Shown here in pieces: positions 23,225 through 33,468 of a stretch of 53,646 nucleotides of DNA. The notes under the pieces were generated by a model that ran no database searches, was not told the DNA's origin, and worked only from the letters and a program-made list of their open reading frames with translations. This DNA is from an uncultured beta proteobacterium. GTDB lineage: Bacteria > Pseudomonadota > Gammaproteobacteria > Burkholderiales > Burkholderiaceae_C. The position numbers were made by a program, and so were the translations under genes. How positions within the stretch are numbered: the stretch's first letter is position 1; every line of letters starts with the position of its first letter. The DNA lies in the NCBI GenBank assembly GCA_903864505.1, contig CAIPGC010000161.1, forward strand, positions 1 to 53,646. Direction: 5' to 3'.

Positions 23225-24700
23225 CTACAGCAGGACAATGTCGTACTGTTCCTGGCCCATCGCCGCCTCGCTCTGCAACGACACCGGTTTTCCGATGAAC
23301 TCACTCAAGCCGGCCAGGTGCTGGCTTTCTTCGTCCAGAAACAGCTCAATCACCTGTGGCGAGGCAACCACCCGGAATTCGCGCGGGTTGAACTGGCGCG
23401 CCTCGCGCAGGATTTCCCGAAAGATGTCATAAGCCACACTTCGGGCGGTCTTGACCGTGCCTTTGCCCTGGCAGGTGGCACAGGGTTCGCACAGCACATG
23501 TGCCAGCGACTCCCGCGTGCGCTTTCTTGTCATCTCGACCAAGCCCAACTGCGAAAATCCACCCGCCATGGTCTTTACGCGGTCGCGCGCCAACTGCTTG
23601 CGAAACTCGGCCAGCACGGACTCGCGGTGGTCTTCACGCACCATGTCAATAAAGTCCACGATGATGATTCCGCCCAGATTGCGCAGGCGAAGTTGCCGCG
23701 CGATGGCCTGCGCTGCCTCCAGGTTCGTCTTGAAAATCGTGTCATCAAAATTGCGCGCGCCCACAAAACCGCCGGTGTTGACATCGACCGTGGTCAGTGC
23801 CTCGGTCTGGTCGACGATCAGGTATCCACCCGACTTGAGATCGACCCGGCGGGCCAGGGCTTTGGCTATCTCTTCGTCAATCGCATACAGGTCAAAGATC
23901 GGTCGCTCGCCCTTGTAGTGCTGCAGTTTTTCCGTGGCCATGGGCATGAACTCTGCGCCAAACGCCTGCAGCGCTTCAAACTGCTCACGCGAATCGACCC
24001 TGATGGTCTGGGAGCTTTCACAAACCAGGTCGCGCAGCACTCGCTGCAGCAGACTCAGGTCCTGGTGCAACAGGGATTGCGGTGGCAGCCGAAGTGAGGC
24101 GTCCTTGATGCGCGCCCAGGCCTTGCGAAGGTACCCTATGTCGTCAGACAACTCCGCATCGGTGGCATCTTCGCCGTTGGTACGCAAAATGAAGCCCCCT
24201 TCCTGTGTCCCGGTGAGTGTCTGCAGCCGATTACGCAGTTCCTCGCGCTGCGGGGTCGGGATTTTTTGCGATACACCAATGTGGTCATCCTGCGGCAGAA
24301 ACACCAGCAAACGCCCTGCGATGCTGATCTGTGTGGACAGGCGTGCACCCTTGGTGCCAATGGGCTCCTTGATGACCTGCACCATGAGCGACTGACCTTC
24401 AAAGATCTGCTTCTCAATCGGGATGGGCGGCGCAGTACTTTTGACTGAATGCGGTGCCTCGCCATCGGGCTGGCGATGCCAGACATCGGCCACATGCAAG
24501 AACGCGGCGCGCTCAAGTCCAACGTCAATGAATGCCGACTGCATGCCGGGCAATACCCGGGCCACCTTGCCCAGGTAAATGTTGCCCACCAGGCCCCGCT
24601 CCAGCGAGCGCTCCACATGCAACTCCTGGACCGAGCCGCTTTCCACAATTGCCACACGGGTTTCCTGCGGTGACCAGTTGATCAGGATGTCTTGTTGCAT
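23225..24700 (-). CDS. rng: ribonuclease G
   Basis: A 491-residue RNase E/G family endoribonuclease. The N-terminal S1 domain contains ARVLPGMQSAFIDVGLERAAFLHVADV. The catalytic DNase I-like part has DVNTGGFVGARNFDDTIFKTNLEAAQAI and IIIVDFIDM (metal-binding Asp residues). The Zn-link CEPCATCQGKGTVKT follows, with no long C-terminal scaffold, which separates RNase G from RNase E. It processes 16S rRNA 5' ends and mRNAs. ATG 24700 fits the family start [19 protein letters not shown]. Its start overlaps the maf gene by 19 bases. Confidence 0.95.
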   Translation of the reverse strand: MQQDILINWSPQETRVAIVESGSVQELHVERSLERGLVGNIYLGKVARVLPGMQSAFIDVGLERAAFLHVADVWHRQPDGEAPHSVKSTAPPIPIEKQIFEGQSLMVQVIKEPIGTKGARLSTQISIAGRLLVFLPQDDHIGVSQKIPTPQREELRNRLQTLTGTQEGGFILRTNGEDATDAELSDDIGYLRKAWARIKDASLRLPPQSLLHQDLSLLQRVLRDLVCESSQTIRVDSREQFEALQAFGAEFMPMATEKLQHYKGERPIFDLYAIDEEIAKALARRVDLKSGGYLIVDQTEALTTVDVNTGGFVGARNFDDTIFKTNLEAAQAIARQLRLRNLGGIIIVDFIDMVREDHRESVLAEFRKQLARDRVKTMAGGFSQLGLVEMTRKRTRESLAHVLCEPCATCQGKGTVKTARSVAYDIFREILREARQFNPREFRVVASPQVIELFLDEESQHLAGLSEFIGKPVSLQSEAAMGQEQYDIVLL

Positions 24701-25308
24701 GGCATGAAGCCTATCGATTGAAGTGCCTGCACCGTTTCAAAAAGCGGTAATCCCATGATGCCAGTGTAACTACCGCTGATGTGGGCAATAAACGCCGCCG
24801 CCCTGCCCTGCACCGCATAGGCCCCCGCTTTGCCCATTGGCTCGGTCGATGCCACATATGCATCAATGTCGTCGGTGCTCATCACCGCAAACCGCACCCG
24901 CGAGTCACTGACTGCCGCAACGGTGCGGTCACCCCATCCCAGCGCAATGGCCGTGATGACGCGATGGGTGCGTCCCGACAGCGTTGCCAGCATCCGCGAA
25001 GCGTCTGCCGCGTCGGCCGGCTTGCCCAGAATGGTCCGACCGAGCGCGACCGTGGTGTCGGCACACAAAATAGCAGCGTTTTGCATTCCAGAGCGCTTCA
25101 GGCGTGCGCGAGCAGCTATCAATTTTAGAGCGGTTACGCGCTGCACATAGGTCATTGGGGCTTCATTGGGCAACATGGTCTCCAGCGCCTCAGCATCTTC
25201 ATGCGAATCCGGCAGCAGCAAGCGGTGCGCTATTCCCAGCTGCTCAAGCAATTGGCTGCGCCGCGGGCTCTGCGACGCGAGATAAATAAATTCGCTTTGA
25301 TCACTCAC
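24682..25308 (-). CDS. maf: Maf family nucleotide pyrophosphatase
   Basis: About 208 residues. The signature is [17 protein letters not shown] near the N-terminus, with [36 protein letters not shown] and [31 protein letters not shown]. Maf proteins hydrolyse non-canonical or canonical NTPs to monophosphates and are linked to house-cleaning and septum control. GTG 25308 is the start, overlapping the rlmH stop by eight bases. The segment [15 protein letters not shown] near residues 67-80 is encoded by a copy of a dispersed repeat (25106-25131) and lengthens a loop relative to typical Maf proteins. Confidence 0.92.
   Translation of the reverse strand: MSDQSEFIYLASQSPRRSQLLEQLGIAHRLLLPDSHEDAEALETMLPNEAPMTYVQRVTALKLIAARARLKRSGMQNAAILCADTTVALGRTILGKPADAADASRMLATLSGRTHRVITAIALGWGDRTVAAVSDSRVRFAVMSTDDIDAYVASTEPMGKAGAYAVQGRAAAFIAHISGSYTGIMGLPLFETVQALQSIGFMPCNKTS
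25106..25131 (+). repeat. dispersed repeat copy A (inside maf)
   Basis: Fits GCGC-N5-GCTA-N9-GAGC, one change from the family pattern GCGC-N5-GCTA-N9-TAGC. It is translated on the minus strand as part of LKLIAARAR in Maf. Confidence 0.6.
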
Positions 25309-25768
25309 GGTGGTAGGGATGGTTGGCGTTGATGGACCAGGCACGATACAACTGCTCGATCAGCAGCACCCGTGCAAATGCGTGCGGCAAGGTCATGTCG
25401 GACAGGCGGATGCGCTCGTGCGCGGCCTGGCGAAAGGTCGGGTCGATGCCGTCCGGTCCGCCGATGACCAGCACCACATCGTCGCCGCCGAGTTGCCAGC
25501 CCTTGAGCTTTTCCGCCAGCGCAACCGTGGTGAGCGCCGTTCCGCGTTCATCCAGCGCCACAATGCGCGCACCCTTGGGAATAGCTCCTTCGATGCGGAC
25601 CCGCTCCGCTGCATACAGGGTTTCCAGAGTTTTTGAGCCGCGCGGCTCGGTCTTCACCGCTTTGAGTTCAACCTGCAACTCGCGGGGAAAACGCTTGGCG
25701 TAATCGTCCCAGGCGGTCTGTGCCCAATCGGGGACGCGCTGGCCCACCGCAACAATGACCAGCTTCAC
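25301..25768 (-). CDS. rlmH: 23S rRNA (pseudouridine1915-N3)-methyltransferase RlmH
   Basis: A 155-residue SPOUT methyltransferase of normal length. It starts [28 protein letters not shown]. The S-adenosylmethionine knot is seen in [11 protein letters not shown] and [25 protein letters not shown], with the invariant ending NHPYHRE. It methylates pseudouridine 1915 of 23S rRNA in assembled ribosomes. It sits seven bases after rsfS and overlaps maf, as in most proteobacteria. Confidence 0.97.
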   Translation of the reverse strand: MKLVIVAVGQRVPDWAQTAWDDYAKRFPRELQVELKAVKTEPRGSKTLETLYAAERVRIEGAIPKGARIVALDERGTALTTVALAEKLKGWQLGGDDVVLVIGGPDGIDPTFRQAAHERIRLSDMTLPHAFARVLLIEQLYRAWSINANHPYHRE

Positions 25769-25775
25769 GGGAGCT

Positions 25776-26450
25776 TCAGGCTTTACGGGCCGCAGTCTTC
25801 TTGGCCGGCGTGACGGCGACCTTCTTTGCTACAGCCTTCTTTGCGACGACCTTGGGTGCCGCAACTTTGCTGACGGGGGCTTTGCTGGTGGTCACTGCAG
25901 CAGTCTTGCGTGCCGGCGCCTTCGCTACTGCGGTGTTTCCAGTCTGTGCCTTCTTCAACTGCGCTCTGGAGGGAAATGCCTCCTGCACGCCCTTCTTGGC
26001 CGCATTGGAGCGCTTCAGACTGATCTCTGCCTTGGGCACTGCTTTGGAGGGCTTGGCCGCAACCGCCACAGCCGGTTTGGCCGCGCCGAGTTTCAGGCGC
26101 ACTGGTTTGTCGCCCCAGAGTTCTTCGAGGTGGTAGTACTGACGATAACTGGGTTGCATGATATGCACTACTGCCTGACCACAATCGACAATGATCCATT
26201 CTCCGTTGGTCTCTCCTTCGATGCGGGGTTTGCTAAAACCGGCCTCGCGCACCGCATCGCGCACACTGGCTGCAAGCGCCTTGGTTTGGCGGTTCGACGT
26301 GCCCGAAGCCACGATCACCCGTTCGAATAACGGCGACAGGTGCTCAGTGTCAAACACCTGAATGTCCTGGGCTTTGACATCTTCCAATCCATCAACGATG
26401 GCGCGCTGGAGTTTCTGGGTGTCTTTTTTGGCGGCAGTGGAAGTAGTCAT
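25776..26450 (-). CDS. rsfS: ribosome silencing factor RsfS with a Lys/Ala-rich tail
   Basis: 224 residues. The RsfS core spans residues 10-125 ([43 protein letters not shown] and [14 protein letters not shown]). It binds ribosomal protein L14 (uL14) to block 30S joining under starvation. After it comes an extra tail of about 100 residues dominated by Lys, Ala, Val and Pro (for example [20 protein letters not shown]), resembling histone-H1-like bacterial tails. Typical RsfS proteins are about 105-120 residues, so the tail doubles the protein. Its ATG overlaps the nadD stop by one base (TGATG). Confidence 0.95.
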   Translation of the reverse strand: MTTSTAAKKDTQKLQRAIVDGLEDVKAQDIQVFDTEHLSPLFERVIVASGTSNRQTKALAASVRDAVREAGFSKPRIEGETNGEWIIVDCGQAVVHIMQPSYRQYYHLEELWGDKPVRLKLGAAKPAVAVAAKPSKAVPKAEISLKRSNAAKKGVQEAFPSRAQLKKAQTGNTAVAKAPARKTAAVTTSKAPVSKVAAPKVVAKKAVAKKVAVTPAKKTAARKA

Positions 26451-27067
26451 CAGGCAGATCGATAAAGGAGATGGTAGTCAATATAACGTGCAACCGGCTC
26501 TAAAACCAGAGGGGCAACGCTTTGCTGGGTGGCTAGCTGCCGGCGGATATCGGTGGCACTTACATCCACCAGTGGCATGTCCAGGCGTTGAAAACCGGGC
26601 TGTGCCAAGAATTGTTGACAAATTGTGCCACCAGTGCCCATAGGAACAGCGCGAGCAGCTACACAAATTATAGCAAGCTTGGTGATCTCTGCCCATCGGT
26701 ACCAGGTTGGAAGCGCCTGCGCCTGGTCCTCGCCCACAATGAGGAACAGTTGCGCCGCAGGATATTCGTCCCTGAGTTCCAGCAGGGTCTCAACCGTGTA
26801 ACTGGGTCCCTCACGCAGAGTTTCACGCGGGTCAACCTTGACTCGGTCCATCGCGGCAAAGGCCAGTTGCGTCATGGCCAGCCGATGCTGAACGGGGGTC
26901 AGTGGGCGCTGCTTGTGCCAGGCCTGACCGGTGGGAATGATGTGCAATACGTCGAGTTGAAGTTGGCGCAATGCGGCCTCAGCCATCGCCACATGAGCCT
27001 TGTGTGGAGGGTCGAAGGCACCGCCAAAGACTCCAACCCGCAAAACCTTGGAAATGGGCTGACTCAA
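26450..27067 (-). CDS. nadD: nicotinate-nucleotide adenylyltransferase
   Basis: A 205-residue nucleotidyltransferase that makes nicotinate adenine dinucleotide in NAD synthesis. The N-terminal [19 protein letters not shown] holds the GxFDPxHxGH-type signature (His-Lys-Ala-His here), and [10 protein letters not shown] near the end is the ISSTxIR motif. The reading frame is open for 54 more codons upstream, but these overlap hemF and lack family character. TTG 27067 overlapping the hemF stop (TTGA) gives an N-terminus about nine residues before the signature. A repeat copy at 26649-26674 encodes [11 protein letters not shown] in the middle of the protein. Confidence 0.92.
   Translation of the reverse strand: MSQPISKVLRVGVFGGAFDPPHKAHVAMAEAALRQLQLDVLHIIPTGQAWHKQRPLTPVQHRLAMTQLAFAAMDRVKVDPRETLREGPSYTVETLLELRDEYPAAQLFLIVGEDQAQALPTWYRWAEITKLAIICVAARAVPMGTGGTICQQFLAQPGFQRLDMPLVDVSATDIRRQLATQQSVAPLVLEPVARYIDYHLLYRSA
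26649..26674 (+). repeat. dispersed repeat copy B (inside nadD)
   Basis: A perfect match to GCGC-N5-GCTA-N9-TAGC. It shares GCGCGAGCAGCTA exactly with copy A. It is translated on the minus strand within [11 protein letters not shown] of NadD. Confidence 0.65.
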
Positions 27068-27990
27068 AGCCAATCCCGTCGCACCAGGAACTGCCGGTAC
27101 AGCGCTTCCTCCGCCGAACCGGCTTCGGGCACCGCCTGGTACGACCAACTCACAAGCGGCGGCATGGAAAGCAGGATCGACTCGGTTCGTCCGCCAGACT
27201 GCAGACCAAAATGGGTTCCGCGGTCCCACACCAGATTGAACTCCACATAGCGGCCGCGCCGGTAGAGCTGGAACTCCCGTTCACGCGTCCCGTAGGCGCA
27301 GTCCCTGCGCCGCTCAACAACCGGGAGGTAAGCGCCGAGGAAGGCATCGCCCACCGAACGCATCAATGCAAAGCCGTTGTCGAACCCGCCATCGGAAAAA
27401 TCGTCGAAGAAGATTCCACCAATGCCACGCTGCTCGTTGCGGTGCTTGAGAAAGAAATATTCGTCGCACCACTGCTTGAAACGCGGATATTTGTCATCAC
27501 CAAACGGCTGTAACGCATTGCGGCATGCGGTGTGGAAGTGGCGTGCGTCTTCTTCCTGACCGTAGTACGGCGTAAGGTCCATGCCGCCACCAAACCAGCA
27601 CACCGGTTGTTGCCCGGGATGGCAGGCCGAGAGCATGCGCACGTTCATGTGCACCGTGGGCACATAGGGGTTGCGTGGATGAAACACCAGCGACACCCCC
27701 AGCGCTTCAAACGGCGCACCCGCCAGTTCGGGGCGGTGCTGCGTTGCCGAGGGCGGCAATGCCGGCCCGCGCACGTGCGAAAAGCCGCAGCCAGCGCGCT
27801 CAAAAATCGACCCCCCCTCCAGAATGCGGGTGATGCCATTGCCCTGCAACACCTCACCCGGCGCTTTTTCCCAGGCATCCACCACAAAGGTGCCACCGTC
27901 GATGACGGCGATTTCTTGGGTGATGTTCAACTGCAGCGCTTGAAGATAGCTGCGAACCGCATGCGTTGTGTTGGACACAGAAGTGCTCAT
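27064..27990 (-). CDS. hemF: oxygen-dependent coproporphyrinogen-III oxidase
   Basis: A 308-residue cytosolic enzyme converting coproporphyrinogen III to protoporphyrinogen IX with O2 in heme synthesis. Family blocks are present: [82 protein letters not shown] and the C-terminal [36 protein letters not shown] 27990 is preferred over the longer frame because family members start here. It lies between purD and nadD in a packed minus-strand run. Confidence 0.96.
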   Translation of the reverse strand: MSTSVSNTTHAVRSYLQALQLNITQEIAVIDGGTFVVDAWEKAPGEVLQGNGITRILEGGSIFERAGCGFSHVRGPALPPSATQHRPELAGAPFEALGVSLVFHPRNPYVPTVHMNVRMLSACHPGQQPVCWFGGGMDLTPYYGQEEDARHFHTACRNALQPFGDDKYPRFKQWCDEYFFLKHRNEQRGIGGIFFDDFSDGGFDNGFALMRSVGDAFLGAYLPVVERRRDCAYGTREREFQLYRRGRYVEFNLVWDRGTHFGLQSGGRTESILLSMPPLVSWSYQAVPEAGSAEEALYRQFLVRRDWL

Positions 27991-28003
27991 GTTTGGAATG
28001 CCT

Positions 28004-29311
28004 TCAGGCTTTGAGGCCACGGTGGCCAATGTCGGTGCGGTACTGCATCCCCTCAAACTCAATGCCCTGCAGCACCTGATAGGCACGCTGCTGCACCTGG
28101 CGCAGGCCATCGGCCAACGCGGTCACGCACAGCACCCGCCCGCCCGAGGTCTGCACCACACCATCGGCCATTACGGTCCCCGCATGAAACACCATCGCAT
28201 CGTCTGCCTCCTTGGGCAGTCCGCGGATGGCATCGCCCTTGCGCGGCACCAATGGGTATCCCTGCGCCGCCATCACCACGCCCAGCGCGGTGCGGCGGTC
28301 CCATTCCAGCTCAAGTTGCGCAAAACTCTCCCCGCTACCGGGCTCGGTGGCCGCCAGCAGCCCATCCAGAAAATCGCTCTTGAGGCGCATCAGAATGGGC
28401 TGCGTTTCGGGGTCGCCCATGCGGCAGTTGAACTCGAGCGCCTTGACCTGCCCCTGCGCATCCACCATCAGCCCGGCGTACAAAAAGCCGGTGTAGGGAA
28501 TGCCGTCCTTCTCCATCCCCTTAAGAGTGGGAAGAATGATTTCGCGCATGGCCCGTGCGTGCACCTGCGGCGTAACTACCGGCGCCGGCGAATAGGCCCC
28601 CATGCCGCCGGTGTTGGGGCCTTGATCCCCATCGAGCAGGCGTTTGTGGTCCTGGCTCGTGGCCAGCGGTACTACGCTCTTTCCGTCGCACATGACCATG
28701 AAGCTGGCCTCTTCTCCTTCCAGAAAGTCCTCGATCACCACACGTGGAACCGCCCTCCCGTCTTCGCCCTCATTGTGGGAAACGCCCAGCGCGTTGTCCA
28801 TCAGCATGAAGTCGATGGCGGCATGGGCTTCATCGAGCGTCATCGCCACCACCACCCCCTTGCCGGCCGCGAGCCCATCGGCTTTGACCACAATCGGTGC
28901 ACCCATCTGCTGCACATAGGTGTGCGCCGTGACCGGGTCTGAAAAGGTGGCGTACTCGGCGGTGGGAATGCCATGGCGTCGCATGAATGCCTTGGAAAAG
29001 GCCTTGGAACTTTCCAATTGCGCCGCAGCCTTGGTCGGCCCAAAGATGCGCAGTCCATGCTGGCGAAACTCGTCCACCACGCCCGCGGCCAGCGGGCCTT
29101 CCGGGCCGACCACGGTCAGACCGATCCTGTTTTCCTGCGCCCACTGGCGCAGTTCCACCACGTCCGTGATGCTGATGTTCTGCAGTCGCGCATCCAGCGC
29201 GGTGCCGCCATTGCCAGGCGCGACATAGACCATTTGAACCTTGGGCGACTGGGCCAGCTTCCAGGCGAAAGCGTGTTCACGTCCGCCACCACCGATAACT
29301 AAAACTTTCAT
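28004..29311 (-). CDS. purD: phosphoribosylamine-glycine ligase
   Basis: A 435-residue ATP-grasp enzyme of purine synthesis that joins phosphoribosylamine and glycine. The start [21 protein letters not shown] is diagnostic and fixes ATG 29311. [21 protein letters not shown] begins the ATP-grasp domain, followed by [18 protein letters not shown] and the metal-binding region [20 protein letters not shown]. Length is normal. It lies seven bases after yebC and 13 bases before hemF, so it is probably co-transcribed with both. Confidence 0.97.
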   Translation of the reverse strand: MKVLVIGGGGREHAFAWKLAQSPKVQMVYVAPGNGGTALDARLQNISITDVVELRQWAQENRIGLTVVGPEGPLAAGVVDEFRQHGLRIFGPTKAAAQLESSKAFSKAFMRRHGIPTAEYATFSDPVTAHTYVQQMGAPIVVKADGLAAGKGVVVAMTLDEAHAAIDFMLMDNALGVSHNEGEDGRAVPRVVIEDFLEGEEASFMVMCDGKSVVPLATSQDHKRLLDGDQGPNTGGMGAYSPAPVVTPQVHARAMREIILPTLKGMEKDGIPYTGFLYAGLMVDAQGQVKALEFNCRMGDPETQPILMRLKSDFLDGLLAATEPGSGESFAQLELEWDRRTALGVVMAAQGYPLVPRKGDAIRGLPKEADDAMVFHAGTVMADGVVQTSGGRVLCVTALADGLRQVQQRAYQVLQGIEFEGMQYRTDIGHRGLKA

Positions 29312-29318
29312 ACTGGGC

Positions 29319-30038
29319 TCACAGTGCAGCGTTGTGATAAATCTCCTGGGTGTCGTCCAGGTCCTCCAGCACGTCGAGCAACTTCTGCATGCGCTGCGCA
29401 TCGTCGTCCGACAATTCGATGGTGTTTTCCGCGCGCATGGTCACGCCAGACTCATCGGCCACCAGTCCGGCCGATTCCAGCGCCTGTTTGACTCTTTCGA
29501 AATCCGCATCGGTCGTCAGAACTTCGATCGCCCCGTCATCATCTGCAATCACATCTTCTGCGCCAGCTTCCAGCGCCACCTCCATTACCTTGTCCTCGCT
29601 GGTTCCAGGCGCGAAAACGAACTGTCCACAATTCTTGAACTGGAACACCACCGAGCCTTCGGTGCCCATGTTGCCGCCATGCTTGCTGAATGCGTGGCGT
29701 ACTTCTGCGACCGTTCGCACGCGGTTATCGGTCATGGTGTCCACCAGAATCGCAGCGCCACCAATGCCATAACCTTCGTAACGGATTTCTTCGTAGCTCA
29801 CGCCCTCGGCATTCCCGGTGGCCTTATCGATGTTGTACTTGACACGGTCGGCTGGCATATTGGCCGCCTTGGCCTTGTCCACCGCCAGGCGCAGGCGTGG
29901 GTTGGCACTCAGGTCACCACCACCGGCGCGGGCAGCCACCGTGATTTCACGGATGATGCGCGTCCAGATCTTGCCGCGCTTTTCGTCCTGGCGACCCTTG
30001 CGATGCTGAATATTGGCCCATTTGCTATGTCCTGCCAC
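29319..30038 (-). CDS. yebC: YebC/PmpR family transcription/translation factor
   Basis: 239 residues starting [23 protein letters not shown], the invariant YebC opening. It continues with the family blocks [25 protein letters not shown] and [22 protein letters not shown]. Members bind DNA as regulators (PmpR) or help translation of proline-rich stretches; which applies here is unknown. Length is normal. It is divergent from the HerA-like gene with 57 bases between, and leads the minus-strand run of purD, hemF and nadD. Confidence 0.96.
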   Translation of the reverse strand: MAGHSKWANIQHRKGRQDEKRGKIWTRIIREITVAARAGGGDLSANPRLRLAVDKAKAANMPADRVKYNIDKATGNAEGVSYEEIRYEGYGIGGAAILVDTMTDNRVRTVAEVRHAFSKHGGNMGTEGSVVFQFKNCGQFVFAPGTSEDKVMEVALEAGAEDVIADDDGAIEVLTTDADFERVKQALESAGLVADESGVTMRAENTIELSDDDAQRMQKLLDVLEDLDDTQEIYHNAAL

Positions 30039-30095
30039 AAGAAATCCTTTGAAAATTCGTTACGCTAGGGGCTTGATTGTACTTTTGAGGCTCCC

Positions 30096-31673
30096 ATGGC
30101 ATCTTCCGACGACGCAGGCATCCTGGTAGGACAGCACCTGCAAGGCAAGCAAACCCAGCAATGCTTTCTGCGCCCCGACAAGGCCAACCGGCACGGGCTC
30201 ATCACCGGCGCCACCGGCACCGGCAAAACCATCACCCTGCAAACACTGGCCGAAGGGTTTTCGCGTCGCGGTGTACCGGTTTTCATGGCCGACATCAAGG
30301 GCGACCTCACGGGCATTTCACAACCCGGAAGTTTGAGTCAAAAACTGTCCAAAGTCCTTGCGGAACGTGCGCTGCAAGCTCCTGAATTTGTAGCATTTCC
30401 GACCACCCTGTGGGACGTATTTGGCGAGCAGGGCCACCCGGTACGCGCCACGGTGAGCGACCTGGGCCCGCTGCTGCTCTCGCGCATGCTCAACCTGAAC
30501 GAGACCCAGGCCGGCGTGCTGCAACTGGTGTTCAAGATCGCCGATGACGATGGCCTGCTGCTGCTGGACCTGAAAGACCTGCGCGCCATGTGCCAGTACG
30601 TCGGTGACAACGCCTCCAGTTTCACCACCGAGTATGGCAACGTCAGTGCCGCCAGCATCGGCGCCATTCAACGCGGACTGATGCAGATCGAGGGCCAGGG
30701 CGGAGCAAAGTTTTTTGGCGAACCCATGCTCAACATCGCCGACTTCATGCAAACCGACGCGCAGGGCTTTGGCGTAGTCAACATTCTTGCGGCCGACAAA
30801 CTGATGAACGCGCCGCGCCTGTACGCCACCTTCCTGCTGTGGATGCTGAGTGAGTTGTTCGAATCGCTGCCCGAGGTGGGTGATCTGGATAGACCGAAGA
30901 TGGTCTTCTTCTTTGACGAAGCCCACCTGCTGTTCAACGATGCCCCCAAAGTGCTGCTCGAGCGCATAGAACTCGTGGTGCGACTGGTGCGCAGCAAAGG
31001 CGTGGGCGTGTACTTCGTCACGCAAAACCCGCTCGACATTCCCGACACCGTGCTGGCCCAGCTTGGCAACCGCATTCAGCACGCATTGCGCGCTTTCACC
31101 CCGCGTGATCAGAAAGCGGTCAAGTCGGCGGCTGAGACCATGCGCGCCAACCCGGAGCTGGACATTGGCACCGCTATCACCGAACTGGCGGTGGGCGAAG
31201 CGCTGGTGAGCTTGCTCGACGATAAGGGCCGCCCCAGCGTTACCGAGCGCGTCTACGTGCTACCCCCCGCAAGCCAGATTGGTCCGATCACCTCCGGGCA
31301 ACGCAAAGAACTGCAAGACAACTCCATCGTCGCGGGTGTCTACGAGACAGCGGTGGACCGCGAATCAGCCTTCGAGGCGCTCAAGGGGCGCACCAATACC
31401 CGCATGGACAACGCTCCCGTGCAATCAGGCGCTACCGGTTCCGGCGGCCGGATGTCCACCCCAACCGTCAGCACACCACCTGCCGCCGAACCACAGACCG
31501 AGCGCGGATTTTTCGACGGCATCGGCGACCTGCTCGGTGGCGGCGCGCGCCGCACCCGCTCCAGCGCAGGTGAGCAACTCATCAAGAGCGCCGCCAGCGC
31601 AGTCGGGCGCGAAGTGGGACGCCAGATTATTCGCGGGGTGCTGGGCAGCATCCTGGGCGGGTCGCGTCGGTAG
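30096..31673 (+). CDS. HerA-like ATPase, DUF853 family (YjgR type)
   Basis: A 525-residue AAA-type ATPase. Walker A is [12 protein letters not shown] (near residue 39). Walker B is in [65 protein letters not shown]'s core pieces [10 protein letters not shown] and [14 protein letters not shown]853 proteins resemble HerA/VirB4 helicases; the physiological role is unknown. The last 100 residues are low-complexity (Gly/Arg/Ser-rich) and end in an Ala/Gly/Arg-rich helix ([19 protein letters not shown]). ATG 30096 fits the family start. It converges on the chemoreceptor gene. Confidence 0.9.
   Translation: MASSDDAGILVGQHLQGKQTQQCFLRPDKANRHGLITGATGTGKTITLQTLAEGFSRRGVPVFMADIKGDLTGISQPGSLSQKLSKVLAERALQAPEFVAFPTTLWDVFGEQGHPVRATVSDLGPLLLSRMLNLNETQAGVLQLVFKIADDDGLLLLDLKDLRAMCQYVGDNASSFTTEYGNVSAASIGAIQRGLMQIEGQGGAKFFGEPMLNIADFMQTDAQGFGVVNILAADKLMNAPRLYATFLLWMLSELFESLPEVGDLDRPKMVFFFDEAHLLFNDAPKVLLERIELVVRLVRSKGVGVYFVTQNPLDIPDTVLAQLGNRIQHALRAFTPRDQKAVKSAAETMRANPELDIGTAITELAVGEALVSLLDDKGRPSVTERVYVLPPASQIGPITSGQRKELQDNSIVAGVYETAVDRESAFEALKGRTNTRMDNAPVQSGATGSGGRMSTPTVSTPPAAEPQTERGFFDGIGDLLGGGARRTRSSAGEQLIKSAASAVGREVGRQIIRGVLGSILGGSRR
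30369..30394 (+). repeat. dispersed repeat copy D (inside the DUF853 gene)
   Basis: Fits GCGC-N5-GCTC-N9-TAGC, one change from the pattern. It is translated on the plus strand within [10 protein letters not shown]. Confidence 0.45.
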
Positions 31674-31691
31674 CCGCGAGGGTTCTACCGA

Positions 31692-33299
31692 CTAGCGCAG
31701 CGTCAACAAGGACTTGCTGAGCGGCAAGGCCTTAGTGTGACCTTCAGCAAGTTTGAAAACAGAAACCGTTTGCACCAGTTCTTGAGCCTGGCTGTTCAAA
31801 CTGCTGGCCGCCGCCGCCATCTGCTCCACCAAAGCGGCATTCTGCTGGGTCACATGGTCCATCTGCGTTACCGCCTCACCTACCTGCGCCACGCCCTGGC
31901 TCTGCTCCAGACTCGCTGAACTGATGTCACCCATGAGCTCGGTGACGCGCTTGATGGCGGTTACCACTTCGTTCATGGTCACACCGGCCCGATCGACCAG
32001 CGTCGATCCGCGCTCCACCCGCTCGACACTCGAGCTGATCAGTGACTTGATCTCCCTGGCTGCCTCAGCAGAGCGGCCTGCAAGTGAACGAACTTCGGTT
32101 GCTACCACTGCAAATCCGCGCCCCTGCTCACCTGCGCGTGCGGCTTCCACAGCGGCGTTGAGTGCGAGTATGTTGGTCTGGAACGCTATGCCGTCAATCA
32201 CCCCAATAATGTCGGCAATCTTCCTGGAGGCATCGTTAATACCGCGCATGGTCTCGACCACTTGCCCAACCACTTCACCCCCATGCACCGCGACCGTACT
32301 GGCAGTCATCGCCAGTTGGTTGGCTTCATGCGCCTTGCCTGCGTTCTGGGTGACGGCGTCACGCAATTCCTCCATCGACGCGGCCGTTTGCTCCAGAGTG
32401 CTTGCCTGGCTCTCGGTTCGGGAGCTCAGATCATTGTTGCCCTGTGCAATCTCGGCACTGGCGTTTGCGACAGCCTGAGAACCTTCGCGCACACTTCCCA
32501 CAATGCCGGCAAGGTCTTGGCGCATCGACTTGATCGAGAAGAGCAAACTCGCCTGGTCACCCGCTTTCAGTTCCACATCGGTAGTCAAGTCTCCTCCCGC
32601 GATGCGACGCGTGACATCACGGGCGTAATTGGGCTCCCCTCCGAATTGCAGCAGCAGGCTTCGCGTGATCACGAGGCTGATACCCACCAGTAGCCCGGCA
32701 AGTATCAAACAACCGATCAGAATAATCACAAGGCGATCAGCCATGGCTGAATCAATGGTGTCGACGTAAACGCCCGAACCCACCACCCAGCCCCAGGGCG
32801 CGAATCCTTTCACGTAGGAAGTCTTTTGTACCGGGTTGGCACTGCCGGGCTTGGGCCACATGTACTGAACGAAACCGCCGCCGCTGGCCTTCACGGTGTT
32901 GACAAATTCGACAAACAAGTGCTTGCCCGAAGGATCCTTGTTACCTGTCAGGTCGGTTCCGTCGAGTTCGGGTTTTATGGGGTGCATCACCATTTTTGGA
33001 TGCATATCATTGATCCAGAAATACTCTGAACCGTTGTATCGCAACGGTTTGATGGCTTCAAGCGCACGCTGCTTGCTCTCGGCCTCCGTCATCTTGCCCT
33101 TACCTACCTGTTCGTGAAAATGGACGATGAGCGCATGGGCTGTCTCAACGCTTTGACGCACACCACTTTGGCGCTCATCCATCATGATTTTTCGCTCGGA
33201 GAACATCGATACTGCGGCCTGAACCATGATCCCCAGCAGGGCGAAGCCGACGATGAACCAAAGTCTTTTTGAGATCGTCAAGTCATTTAGCTTGAACAT
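31692..33299 (-). CDS. methyl-accepting chemotaxis protein with a periplasmic Cache-type domain
   Basis: A 535-residue chemoreceptor. The first membrane helix is [22 protein letters not shown] periplasmic single Cache-type domain (about 35-185) contains [28 protein letters not shown] and [10 protein letters not shown], which usually bind small organic ligands. The second helix (about 187-210) and a HAMP-like linker follow. The conserved signalling tip is [52 protein letters not shown]. No CheR-binding pentapeptide is visible at the C-terminus. ATG 33299 has GGGGAG seven bases upstream. It is downstream of two sensor kinases on the same strand, separated by 169 bases with nothing recognised. 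Confidence 0.93.
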   Translation of the reverse strand: MFKLNDLTISKRLWFIVGFALLGIMVQAAVSMFSERKIMMDERQSGVRQSVETAHALIVHFHEQVGKGKMTEAESKQRALEAIKPLRYNGSEYFWINDMHPKMVMHPIKPELDGTDLTGNKDPSGKHLFVEFVNTVKASGGGFVQYMWPKPGSANPVQKTSYVKGFAPWGWVVGSGVYVDTIDSAMADRLVIILIGCLILAGLLVGISLVITRSLLLQFGGEPNYARDVTRRIAGGDLTTDVELKAGDQASLLFSIKSMRQDLAGIVGSVREGSQAVANASAEIAQGNNDLSSRTESQASTLEQTAASMEELRDAVTQNAGKAHEANQLAMTASTVAVHGGEVVGQVVETMRGINDASRKIADIIGVIDGIAFQTNILALNAAVEAARAGEQGRGFAVVATEVRSLAGRSAEAAREIKSLISSSVERVERGSTLVDRAGVTMNEVVTAIKRVTELMGDISSASLEQSQGVAQVGEAVTQMDHVTQQNAALVEQMAAAASSLNSQAQELVQTVSVFKLAEGHTKALPLSKSLLTLR

Positions 33300-33468
33300 A
33301 TGTGACTCCCCATTCATCTGCTATGTACTTGTGCAATGACAGTGCCGCATTACCCGCGGGGCAGACCACGCGCGCGTCAAAGTTTAGCATCGCACACGAT
33401 TGTTAAGCAAGGTTTGCCGACAGGTTTGCGGCAAAGCAACGATGCGACATCTACGCCGCACGAATTGC

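Noticed and set aside
22904-24097. A 397-codon plus-strand frame across the deacetylase and rng genes
   Set aside because: It runs antisense to two well-identified genes and shows no family motifs.
33340-33410. A sigma-28 promoter for the chemoreceptor (CAAAGTTT near 33378)
   Set aside because: The -35-like sequence is on the plus strand, opposite to the chemoreceptor gene, and the -10 GCCGATAA is not matched.
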